This document shows, piece after piece, positions 1 to 7,318 of a DNA stretch of 10,486 nucleotides. A model generated the notes under the pieces. The model was not told where the DNA came from and did no database searches. It saw only the letters and a program-made list of their open reading frames with translations. The number at the start of each line of letters is the position of its first letter. The stretch's first letter is position 1. The translations under genes were made by a program, and so were the position numbers. Origin of the DNA: JBJHBY01 sp050485745 (lineage in GTDB: Bacteria > Pseudomonadota > Gammaproteobacteria > Pseudomonadales > CAMLJR01); the NCBI GenBank assembly GCA_050485745.1, contig JBJHBY010000115.1, positions 1-10,486 on the forward strand. The letters run 5' to 3'.

Positions 1-18
1 GCTTCGCGCTAACCCGGC

Positions 19-3000
19 CTACGGCACGGCGGGCTGCCTGTTGTAGTCCGCGCCGATGTAAAGGTACATCGCCGGCACCACGTACAGGGTGAACAGGGTG
101 CCAATGGTCATGCCCGACGCAATCACAATGCCCAGGGAGAAACGCGCACCCGCCCCCGGGCCAGAGGCAATCAGCAAGGGCAGCATGGCCAGCACCAGCG
201 CGGCAGTGGTCATCAGGATGGGGCGCAGCCGGATCGACGCGGCCTCCTCGATCGCCTCACGTTTGCCCATGCCCGCCATCTGCGCCTTGTTGGCAAAATC
301 CACCATCAGGATGCCGTGCTTGGAAATCACCCCGATCAGGGTAACCAGACCAACCTGGGTGTAGATATTCAGGGTCATCCCCGGAAAGCTGGTCAGCTGC
401 ATGCCATTGGTGATGCCAAAGATGGCCAGGCACAAAAGAGCGCCGCAGATCGACATCGGCACCGTCACCAGGATGATCAGCGGGTCACGGAAGGATTCGA
501 ACAGTGCCGCCAGCACCAGATAAATCATCAGCAAGGCAAAGACGAAAATGAACACCATCGCCGCGCCCTCCTGCATGTACTGGCGTGAAGAACCCGCGTA
601 ATCCACCTGAAAGCCCGGCGGCATGATCTCCGCGGCAATCTCCTCGAGGATGCGCAGCGCCTCGCCCTGGGATACATCCGGGCGCGGCACGCCCACGATG
701 GTGTTGGAGTTGAGCTGCTGGGTATGCAGGATGGCCCGAGGAACTGTGCGTTCGCGCAGGCTCACCAGCGTGGACAGCGGCACCAGCTCGCCAGTCGCCG
801 TGCGTGTATGGAAGTCCTGCAGTTGCTCCGGGTTCAGGCGCAGGTTGCGCTCGGCCTGGGTAATCACCTTGTAGGGGCGCGCCTCGTAGGAGAAGCGATT
901 GACCTCGGCACCCGCCAGCAGGGCAGCGAGGTCACTGCTGAGCTGGCGCATGTCCACGCCCATCAGCGCGGCACGGTCGCGATCGATATCCAGCACCACC
1001 TCGGGGCGGTCGATATCCAGGTCCGGTGCCAGGAAAAAGAACTTGTTGGTTGCCATGCCGCGCGCCACCAATTCATCCCCCACTTCCGCCAGGGTCTCCG
1101 GTGATGCGGTTGACTTGAGTACGAACTCCACCGGAAAACCCTGGCCCGGAGTCGGCAGGGGCGGTGGCTGGATCACTGAAATACGCAGGCCAGCCACCTG
1201 GTCGAACTGCGGCGTGAGATCGCGGATGATATCGCCGGTGGAGCGATCACGCTGATCCCAGGGCGTGGTAATCAGCCCCATCACCGCCGTGTTTCCAGTC
1301 CCGCCAAAGGTGCGACTGAAGGCGAAAAAGTACTGGATGTCCTCGCTGCTGCGGGCGATATCCTGGGCCGCCGCGAGGGATTCCTCCAGGTATTCCCGCG
1401 AGGCATAGCCGTCGGCCTCATGGATCGAGAAGCCAAAACCCAGGTCTTCCTCCGGAGCCAGTTCCGAGGGCAACGAGAGAAACAGAAAATAGCAGGACAC
1501 CAGCACCAGCGCACCGAATACGCCCACCACATGCACCGTGTTCAGAGCTTCGTGCAAACCCCGCTTGTAGCGCATGCGCCACTCCTCGAACTTGCGATCG
1601 AGGAATTCCGCCAGACGATTGTGCTCGGCATTCTCGCCGTGGCTGGGTTTGAGGATTTTCGCGCACATCATCGGCGTCAGGGTCAGTGCGACAATGCCGG
1701 AGATCACCACAGCACCCGCAAGGGTAAAAGCGAACTCGGTAAACAGCGTACCGGTGATGCCGGTGAGAAAGCCAATCGGCGCATAGACCGCGACCAATGT
1801 CAGGGTCATGGCGATGATCGGGCCCACCAGCTCCCGGGCACCGGTGATAGCCGCATCGAAGGGACTGAGCCCTTCTTCGATGTGGCGGTGTACGTTCTCC
1901 ACCACGATGATGGCGTCATCCACCACCATGCCAATGGCCAGCACCATGGCCAGCAGGGTGAGCAGGTTGATGGAAAAACCGAGGGTGTACATCAGGAACA
2001 ATGCGCCCACCAGGGACAAGGGGACCGTCACCGCCGGAATCAGCGAGCTGCGAACAGAGCCAAGGAACAGAAAGATGACTACAATCACGATGACCACGGC
2101 CTCGACCAGGGTCTGCTGCACCTGGCGAATGGCGTAGCGGATATAGGTAGTGCTGTCGTAGCCGATCGCCGCCTCGATCCCTTCCGGCAGTGCCTCCACC
2201 AGGCTTGGCCAGAGGTCGTAAATCTGGTCGATTACCTCGAGCACATTGGCATCGGGCCGTACCTCGATGGCGATGAAAATCGCGGGATTGCCACCCCAGC
2301 CCGAGATGAAGTCGTAGTTCTCGGCGCCAAGTACGACATTGGCGACATCTTCCAGGCGCACGACTGCGCGACCATCCGACTTCACCACCAGACGCCGGAA
2401 TTCCTCGACCCGACTGAGGTCGGTCGCGGCGGACAGGCCGATGCGCACATAGTTGCCCTTGGTCTCCCCGACCGCGGACAGCACGTTCTGCTCGCGAATG
2501 CGCTGAAACACCTCGCCGGCGGTCAGGTCGTGGGCGGCCAGGCGCTCGGGCTTCAGCCAGACGCGCATGGCATAGGTTCGCGCACCGAGAATTCCCGCGC
2601 TCTGGACCCCGGAAATGGACGCGACCTGGGGCTCGATCACCCGCACCAGATAGTCGGTCACCTGGCCGTCATCCAGCACGTCGGAGAAGAACGTCATGTA
2701 CATGGCCACGGTCTCACCGCCCTCGGCCATTTCCACGACAGGATCCTCGGCCTCGGGGGGCAGCTGGTTGCGCAGCTTGTTGACCTTCGCGGCAATTTCC
2801 GTGAGCGCTTCGTTCGGATCCTTGTCCAGCCTGAGGTTCGCGGTGATCTGTGTGCTGCTCTGGGCGCTGCGCGACGTGAGCAGGTCGATACCGTCCACCG
2901 ACGCAATCTCGCGTTCGAGTGGCGTGGTAATGAAGCCCTCCATCAGTGCCGGGTCGGCACCGGGATAAGCCACCGAGACGTTGATCGCCGCATTGCGCAG

Positions 3001-3117
3001 TTCGGGATACTCGCGCACCGTGAGTTCACTGCCGGCGCGCAGCCCGAGCAGCAGGATCACCAGACTGACCACAGTGGCCAGCACCGGGCGCCGGATGAAG
3101 ATATCAGTCCAGTTCAT
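19..3117 (-). CDS. RND-family multidrug efflux pump, inner-membrane permease (HAE1/AcrB-like)
   Basis: Proton-driven inner-membrane transporter that should work as a trimer, with a periplasmic adaptor and an outer-membrane channel, to expel hydrophobic compounds. The 1032-residue product has the usual HAE1 length. It starts MNWTDIFIRRPV with TM1 at about residues 10-28, followed by a large periplasmic loop, TM2-6 at about 335-490, TM7 near 528-548, a second large loop, and TM8-12 at about 853-1022. The proton-relay residues are visible: Asp400-Asp401 in TM4 (IGMVVDDAIIVVENVHR) and Lys933 in TM10 (GVISKHGILMVDFAN). The start ATG is preceded by GGGAG seven bases upstream, and the stop is TAG. 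It lies 58 bases downstream of the adaptor gene and is surely co-transcribed with it. Family assignment is firm. The substrate cannot be read from sequence, and no outer-membrane partner is seen before the window edge. Confidence 0.95.
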   Translation of the reverse strand: MNWTDIFIRRPVLATVVSLVILLLGLRAGSELTVREYPELRNAAINVSVAYPGADPALMEGFITTPLEREIASVDGIDLLTSRSAQSSTQITANLRLDKDPNEALTEIAAKVNKLRNQLPPEAEDPVVEMAEGGETVAMYMTFFSDVLDDGQVTDYLVRVIEPQVASISGVQSAGILGARTYAMRVWLKPERLAAHDLTAGEVFQRIREQNVLSAVGETKGNYVRIGLSAATDLSRVEEFRRLVVKSDGRAVVRLEDVANVVLGAENYDFISGWGGNPAIFIAIEVRPDANVLEVIDQIYDLWPSLVEALPEGIEAAIGYDSTTYIRYAIRQVQQTLVEAVVIVIVVIFLFLGSVRSSLIPAVTVPLSLVGALFLMYTLGFSINLLTLLAMVLAIGMVVDDAIIVVENVHRHIEEGLSPFDAAITGARELVGPIIAMTLTLVAVYAPIGFLTGITGTLFTEFAFTLAGAVVISGIVALTLTPMMCAKILKPSHGENAEHNRLAEFLDRKFEEWRMRYKRGLHEALNTVHVVGVFGALVLVSCYFLFLSLPSELAPEEDLGFGFSIHEADGYASREYLEESLAAAQDIARSSEDIQYFFAFSRTFGGTGNTAVMGLITTPWDQRDRSTGDIIRDLTPQFDQVAGLRISVIQPPPLPTPGQGFPVEFVLKSTASPETLAEVGDELVARGMATNKFFFLAPDLDIDRPEVVLDIDRDRAALMGVDMRQLSSDLAALLAGAEVNRFSYEARPYKVITQAERNLRLNPEQLQDFHTRTATGELVPLSTLVSLRERTVPRAILHTQQLNSNTIVGVPRPDVSQGEALRILEEIAAEIMPPGFQVDYAGSSRQYMQEGAAMVFIFVFALLMIYLVLAALFESFRDPLIILVTVPMSICGALLCLAIFGITNGMQLTSFPGMTLNIYTQVGLVTLIGVISKHGILMVDFANKAQMAGMGKREAIEEAASIRLRPILMTTAALVLAMLPLLIASGPGAGARFSLGIVIASGMTIGTLFTLYVVPAMYLYIGADYNRQPAVP

Positions 3118-3175
3118 GCACGAACTCCCGCTGCCGGATCACGCGGGATGTGCTGCCTTCCAGGTTCCATCCTGC

Positions 3176-4336
3176 TCAACCCTCCGGCGGTTGCGGTGCC
3201 AGCTCGGCGCGGGGCGCCGTGGCATTGTTGATCAGCACAGGCTGGCGGTTGCGCAACTTGAGCAGGCCGGAGGTGGCGACCTCGTCGCCCGCTTCCAGGC
3301 CGCTGCGAATCGCGACGAAGTCGCCACGCGCCTCACCGGTCTCAACGAAGCGCTGGATCACTTCGCGATCAGTCCAGGGCGGCATTCCCGGCTGGGGTTC
3401 CGCCGGACGCGGTGGTGCGTCAGGGTTGTCGCGCAGAATAAACACCGAGCTGCCATAGGAGCTGTAGTTGATGGCAGTACGCGGCACCACCACCACCTCG
3501 CGCTCACCCGGCAACTGCAGCTGCACCTGACCGAACTGCCCGGGGCGCAGCAGGCCCTCCGGGTTGGCCAGCCGCGCGCGCAGGGTGAAGTTGCGCGTAC
3601 CCGCCTCCACCTTGGGCTCGATGGCCAGAACCTCGCCGGCAAAAGACTGGTCCGGCCAGGCACTGACCCGCACCTCAACCGCCAGGCCCACCGAGACCCT
3701 GGCCAACTGGTCCTCGGGCAGGGAGAAATCGATATCAATCGGATCCAGGGACTGCAGGGTCACGATGGCAGAACCGGCACCCAGATACTGTCCGACATTG
3801 GCGCGACGCACCCCGAGCTGCCCGGCAAAGGGTGCGCGCAGCTCTTTCTGCTCCACGCGCCCGCGCTGCGCGGCGGCGGCGGCATTGGCAGCGCGGGTCT
3901 CCGCGACAGCCCTGTCGTATTCGGCGCGGGAGATCGTCTGCCGCTGAAACAACTCCTCGCGCCGGCGCCGATCGATCTCCGCCAACTCCGCCTGGGCCTC
4001 GAGCCGCTCCAGTTCCGCGCGCTCAATGCTGGCGTCCAGCGTCACCAGCGGGTCGCCCTTTTCCACCCACTGCCCGGATTCGAAGTGCACCGCCAGTACC
4101 GTGCCCTCGATTTCATTGGTGATGTCCGCGCCATTGACCGCGACCAGGCTGCCGATGGCCTGCAGGCGATTGTCCCAGGTCATGGTGCGGGCGGCCTCCG
4201 CGGAAATGGTCGCTGGCGGCGCCGGCATGGCATCCAGAAACTGGTTCATCATGCGCTTGCCGAACCACTGCATACCGAACACGCTGCCAAACAGCAGCCC
4301 GGTGCAGACCAGCATGATGATCATTCTTCGCGTCAC
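3176..4336 (-). CDS. RND efflux periplasmic adaptor (membrane fusion protein)
   Basis: Periplasmic adaptor joining the downstream RND permease to an outer-membrane channel. The 386-residue protein has an N-terminal hydrophobic anchor at about residues 5-22. A biotinyl-lipoyl half-motif follows at about 75-100 (IEGTVLAVHFESGQWVEKGD), then a charged alpha-hairpin with coiled-coil character at about 103-163 and the second lipoyl half at about 165-190 (LRAPFAGQLGVRRANVGQYL). Beta-barrel and membrane-proximal regions make up the rest. Cys11 sits in MLVCT, which does not match a lipobox, so an uncleaved anchor is more likely than a lipoprotein. The start is GTG, supported by GGAAGGA six bases upstream; an in-frame ATG four codons later is the alternative. 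Family assignment is firm; substrate range is unknown. Confidence 0.93.
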   Translation of the reverse strand: MTRRMIIMLVCTGLLFGSVFGMQWFGKRMMNQFLDAMPAPPATISAEAARTMTWDNRLQAIGSLVAVNGADITNEIEGTVLAVHFESGQWVEKGDPLVTLDASIERAELERLEAQAELAEIDRRRREELFQRQTISRAEYDRAVAETRAANAAAAAQRGRVEQKELRAPFAGQLGVRRANVGQYLGAGSAIVTLQSLDPIDIDFSLPEDQLARVSVGLAVEVRVSAWPDQSFAGEVLAIEPKVEAGTRNFTLRARLANPEGLLRPGQFGQVQLQLPGEREVVVVPRTAINYSSYGSSVFILRDNPDAPPRPAEPQPGMPPWTDREVIQRFVETGEARGDFVAIRSGLEAGDEVATSGLLKLRNRQPVLINNATAPRAELAPQPPEG

Positions 4337-4342
4337 GGTTGT

Positions 4343-4349
4343 TCCTTCC
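4343..4349 (-). promoter_or_regulatory. Ribosome binding site for the adaptor gene
   Basis: On the minus strand this reads GGAAGGA, six bases before the GTG at 4336. It favours GTG over the downstream ATG at 4324 as the adaptor start. Confidence 0.65.
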
Positions 4350-4411
4350 AGTGGTTGATGATCGCCACCGCTGGGTGACGACTTCCATCGAATTCTGTGT
4401 TCAGGGCGAAT

Positions 4412-5140
4412 TCATAGCTCATCGCAGAGATCGCCAAATACGTCGGCGCGAATGCGCTCGATCAGCGCATCCAGGGCTGGCGCATCATCGAGCCTCGCCA
4501 GCGGCTGCCAGCCAAAGCCATTGAGCAGGGTCTGCACATGGCGGCACATGAGTCGGTAGGAAGCCCGGGTGTCGCTCTCCAGCAACACGCCCCGGGTGTG
4601 TACCAGGTTGTGGGTGCCATCGCTCAGGGCCCAGCAGCCGATGCCAAGCTGATAGGGGGTGATGCCCTGCAGTTGCAAATCGCCCGAGGCCACCGCGTCA
4701 TCGACAATTGCGGTGACCACTCGTCCGACGGGCTCAATGCAATCGATCATCGCCTGCCGCCGTTCGGGCGACGCCGCCTCCCAGACCACCTCGCACTGGG
4801 AATACTGGGCAATGCGGAAGTAATCCGGGTTGCGCTGTACGAAAATCATGTCTGCCACCGCAATGGCGAACATGCGGTCGCGCGGGCTGGCCTGCCAGTC
4901 CGCCACCCGTTGCAGCATGGCGGCGTGCTCACGGGCCGTGTCGGTGGTGATGGCCAGCAGCAGGTCCTCCTTGCTGGCAAAATGCTGGTACAGGGTGCCG
5001 ACCGAGTACTCGCATTTGCGCGCCAGGCGTGACATCTGCAGGTTCAGCAGGCCGCTCTCCCGGATCGACTCCCGGGCGGCTTCGATAATGAGCTGTTCGC
5101 GCGCCTCAAACTGGCGCTGGCGACGTTCCCGCGTGCCCAT
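4412..5140 (-). CDS. TetR/AcrR-family transcriptional regulator
   Basis: DNA-binding regulator, probably the local repressor of the efflux genes that follow it. With the ATG at 5140 the protein has 242 residues. A basic N-terminus (MGTRERRQRQFEAREQLI) leads into a TetR-type helix-turn-helix at about residues 31-54, ending in the typical SVGTLYQHFASKEDLL. The helical ligand and dimer domain that follows is not diagnostic of any ligand. An upstream in-frame ATG at 5185 would add 15 residues, but I see no Shine-Dalgarno before it and it would nearly abut the candidate operator. A GGGGTG lies about six bases before the 5140 start, so I prefer that one. The gene ends 75 bases before the adaptor start in the same direction, giving the classic regulator-adaptor-pump order. 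Autoregulation is inferred from this layout. Confidence 0.9.
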   Translation of the reverse strand: MGTRERRQRQFEAREQLIIEAARESIRESGLLNLQMSRLARKCEYSVGTLYQHFASKEDLLLAITTDTAREHAAMLQRVADWQASPRDRMFAIAVADMIFVQRNPDYFRIAQYSQCEVVWEAASPERRQAMIDCIEPVGRVVTAIVDDAVASGDLQLQGITPYQLGIGCWALSDGTHNLVHTRGVLLESDTRASYRLMCRHVQTLLNGFGWQPLARLDDAPALDALIERIRADVFGDLCDEL

Positions 5141-5192
5141 AGGGCGCACCCCACGCTGACGAAGGCGCGCATCATAGCGCATCATGAACGGG

Positions 5193-5207
5193 ATTCAAAA
5201 TATGAAT
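5193..5207. promoter_or_regulatory. Candidate TetR operator: short inverted repeat in an AT-rich promoter region
   Basis: ATTCAAAATATGAAT is an inverted repeat with perfect 5-base arms (ATTCA/TGAAT) and a 5-base spacer. It lies in the only strongly AT-rich stretch between the diguanylate cyclase stop and the regulator start. Its position and symmetry fit an autoregulatory TetR site overlapping the promoter of the regulator-efflux unit. The arms are short and AT-rich, so chance cannot be excluded. No clear -35/-10 pair was identified. Confidence 0.35.
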
Positions 5208-5218
5208 TTTTGTTTACT

Positions 5219-7033
5219 TCAGGCCTGGGCCGCAGCTCCGGCCACAACTTCAGGGCCTGTGGACCCGGCATCGAACAGAACCACGCGATCACGACCCGCC
5301 GCCTTGGCCCGGTAAAGCGCCTCGTCCGCACGCCGCATCATCGCGGCCGGTCCCAGCCGGCCCTGCCCCGACAGCACTGGCGCGACCCCCGCACTCAGGG
5401 TATGGGTGATCAGACAGCCGGCGAACGGGGTCGGCCGGCTGGCGAATTCCCGACGCACTCGCTCCGCAATCTGCAATGCTCCCTCCTGTCCGGTCTGCAG
5501 AAGCACTGCGAACTCCTCACCGCCGTAGCGCACGCAAACATCCTGGGGCCGACTGACCCGGCGCAGCAGCGCCGCCAGACGACGCAGCACTTCATCACCG
5601 GCCTCATGGCCATGGCTGTCGTTGATCGCCTTGAAGTGATCGATATCGATCATCACCAGAAATACCGGCGCCCCGGTCCGGCTAAAGCGTTCTCCCAGAT
5701 GGTCAAAGGCCTGGGTGAGGAGACGCCGGTTGCCGAGGCCGGTGAGGGCATCCCGGTTGGCCATGTCCAGGGCCTGACGGCGGTCCTGCTCCCAGCCCAT
5801 CAAGCGCTCACCCAGGGCCACCAGCAGCAGAATGGCCTCCAGCATCGCTGCCATCTGCGTATAGGCCAGCGGCTCCATGCCCCAGTTCAGCCAGCCGCTG
5901 CCAGCGCTGATCACACTCAGGGCCAGGCCCGCGGCATAGACCAGCCAGGCCAGGGCGTACCAGCGTGTATAGCGCAGACCACGGCGATAACTCGCCCAGG
6001 CCAGCAAGGGCAACAGTAACAGCAATGCGAGGCCGAAGAAGGACAGGTACAGCACCGGTTCGTAGACACCCGCCAGACGCAGCGGAATACCCAGCCCCAG
6101 GGCTACTTGCAGCCAGCCCAGAGCCTGGTGTGTCCGCGGAAAGAGGCGCGCGGTCTGCAGAAAGTGCCGGGAAAACTGCAGGGCGGTGATCACCACCAAC
6201 AGATAGACAATATGAAAGCCGTCATTGTGCAGGAACACGCTGCGGGGCCAGAGATATTGAAAGGCAAAACCGTTGAGCATGGCCCACATCAGGCCGCTGC
6301 TGACCAGGAAGGCGGCGTACCAGGCGTAGACCCGCTCGCGCAACAGCGCGGCACAGACCAGGGCCAGCAGCGTCAACAGCCCCATGGCGCCGTAAAACAC
6401 CCCCAGCAGCAGATTTTCCCAGGCCACCATGGCGTGGAAGGCCGTGGCTTCGTACCAGGTGAAATCCAGGGTGATAGAGTCCGCCTTGTCATGACGCAGC
6501 TCCAGATAGACCTCGGTGACCTCGCCTGGCGGAGTGACGTGAGCAAAGGCCAGCCGCCGGTAGGGCACCGGCCGCTCCGCGAAGGGCACGCGGTCCGACA
6601 GGGCCTGGACGGCAAAGGGAGGCTGATCCGGGGCTGCGAGCGGCACCTCCGAGAGTGGCACCTCCGAAAGCGGCACATCCCGATAATGAACGACGAGGTG
6701 GTCGAGATAGCTGGTTTCGTGGTGCAGCACCCAGCGCCGCGGGCTGTCGCCGGCATTGTGCAGGCGCAGGCGCAGCCAGTAGGGCCCCTGGCTGACGCCA
6801 CGATTCAGGTCGGAGGCAGCGAGAGGCCGGAAGGCCGCAGGGTCGAGGTCAGCCGGCGCCAGGCCCGGCGGCCCATAAGGCAGGGCCAGAAACTGCGCCG
6901 ATGCACGCAGCTTGAGCTTGTCCACCGCATCGATCGCGACCAGGCTCTCCGCACCAGCCTGAGCCGCGCAGAGCAACAGCCCTGCCAGCAGCAGCCGGGG
7001 ATAAAGCAGCGAGCGGAGCCAGGACCTGAGCAT
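5219..7033 (-). CDS. Membrane-bound diguanylate cyclase with 7TMR-DISM sensor and GGDEF output
   Basis: Predicted to make cyclic di-GMP from two GTP in response to a periplasmic or membrane signal. Starting at the ATG at 7033 gives 604 residues and a good signal peptide (MLRSWLRSLLYPRLLLAGLL, then AQA/AGA cleavage options near 25-28). The frame stays open upstream to 7201, but that extension lacks a signal-like start. A periplasmic beta-rich region resembling the 7TMR-DISM extracellular domain spans about 30-195 (SQGPYWLRLRLHN, HHETSYLDHLVVHY). About seven membrane helices occupy 203-412. The GGDEF domain runs from about 426 (NRDALTGLGNRR) with metal-site Asp463 in MIDIDHFK and an intact GGEEF at 504-508. 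RPQD at 495-498, five residues before GGEEF, matches the RxxD product-inhibition site. The enzyme therefore looks catalytically competent and feedback-controlled. The signal is unknown. It lies upstream of the TetR gene in the same orientation with no hairpin terminator visible, so read-through is possible. Confidence 0.92.
   Translation of the reverse strand: MLRSWLRSLLYPRLLLAGLLLCAAQAGAESLVAIDAVDKLKLRASAQFLALPYGPPGLAPADLDPAAFRPLAASDLNRGVSQGPYWLRLRLHNAGDSPRRWVLHHETSYLDHLVVHYRDVPLSEVPLSEVPLAAPDQPPFAVQALSDRVPFAERPVPYRRLAFAHVTPPGEVTEVYLELRHDKADSITLDFTWYEATAFHAMVAWENLLLGVFYGAMGLLTLLALVCAALLRERVYAWYAAFLVSSGLMWAMLNGFAFQYLWPRSVFLHNDGFHIVYLLVVITALQFSRHFLQTARLFPRTHQALGWLQVALGLGIPLRLAGVYEPVLYLSFFGLALLLLLPLLAWASYRRGLRYTRWYALAWLVYAAGLALSVISAGSGWLNWGMEPLAYTQMAAMLEAILLLVALGERLMGWEQDRRQALDMANRDALTGLGNRRLLTQAFDHLGERFSRTGAPVFLVMIDIDHFKAINDSHGHEAGDEVLRRLAALLRRVSRPQDVCVRYGGEEFAVLLQTGQEGALQIAERVRREFASRPTPFAGCLITHTLSAGVAPVLSGQGRLGPAAMMRRADEALYRAKAAGRDRVVLFDAGSTGPEVVAGAAAQA
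6642..6680. repeat. 15-base imperfect tandem repeat inside the cyclase sensor domain
   Basis: Copies at 6642-6656 (ggcacctccgagagt) and 6657-6671 (ggcacctccgaaagc) match at 13 of 15 bases. A partial third copy follows at 6672-6680. The unit is a multiple of three and encodes the pentapeptide repeat VPLSE-VPLSE-VPL at about residues 117-130 of the cyclase, in a periplasmic loop. Copy number could vary without breaking the frame. Confidence 0.75.
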
Positions 7034-7318
7034 CGGAGTCGGAATCTGCGGGGGTCCTGTAACCATAGACCAAGGAATGACAGGCACAAGCACGCGGCAG
7101 GGCCGTTTCGTCAGAGAGCTCAATTGCGGGAGGGCAATCCGCTCGTGCCAGGTTAATAATATCTGCAAAACAGTGACTTGCGGTATGCTCTTCAGTACCA
7201 ATTCGGCTCACCCGGGACAGCTCCTCATGATAGGGTCGTTGCGCCCCGGTGCTTTACACTCCCCGGACGCAGTCGTACGCACAAGCAGTCGTACGCACAA
7301 CAGGGAACACGCACACTC
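7034..7318. promoter_or_regulatory. Divergent intergenic region between the cyclase and the steroid gene pair
   Basis: These 285 bases separate two divergent starts and must hold promoters for both directions. Toward the cyclase, an AT-rich patch near 7151-7170 contains TATTAT on the minus strand (7156-7161), a plausible -10 without a convincing -35. Toward the dehydrogenase, TTTACA at 7253-7258 is a possible -35, but the bases 17 further on (tacgca) are a poor -10. A 16-base tandem duplication lies at 7269-7300. No RNA gene, terminator hairpin or convincing small ORF was seen. Confidence 0.5.
7269..7300. repeat. Perfect 16-base tandem duplication upstream of the dehydrogenase gene
   Basis: gcagtcgtacgcacaa occurs twice with no gap (7269-7284 and 7285-7300), ending 18 bases before the ATG at 7319. 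Each copy contains the 6-base palindrome CGTACG (7274-7279 and 7290-7295), so the two symmetric cores are exactly 16 bases apart. It could be a paired operator in the promoter or leader, or a recent slippage duplication. Confidence 0.7.

Noticed and set aside
1420..3231. 603-codon open frame on the plus strand opposite the RND pump gene
   Set aside because: It is the antisense of a clear RND permease. The His/Gln/Asp-rich translation has no domain-like pattern, typical of antisense frames in GC-rich genes.
2981..4378. 465-codon plus-strand frame opposite the adaptor gene
   Set aside because: Low-complexity translation antisense to a well-supported adaptor, spanning the gap between two real genes; no start signal.
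7034..7201. 56-residue N-terminal extension of the diguanylate cyclase (start at 7201)
   Set aside because: The extension is not signal-like and would bury a normal signal peptide beginning at the ATG at 7033. It also consumes most of the divergent promoter region.
7178..7318. 47-residue N-terminal extension of the delta1-dehydrogenase (start at 7178)
   Set aside because: It translates the tandem repeat and promoter-like region. The FAD-binding strand begins at the usual distance after ATG 7319.
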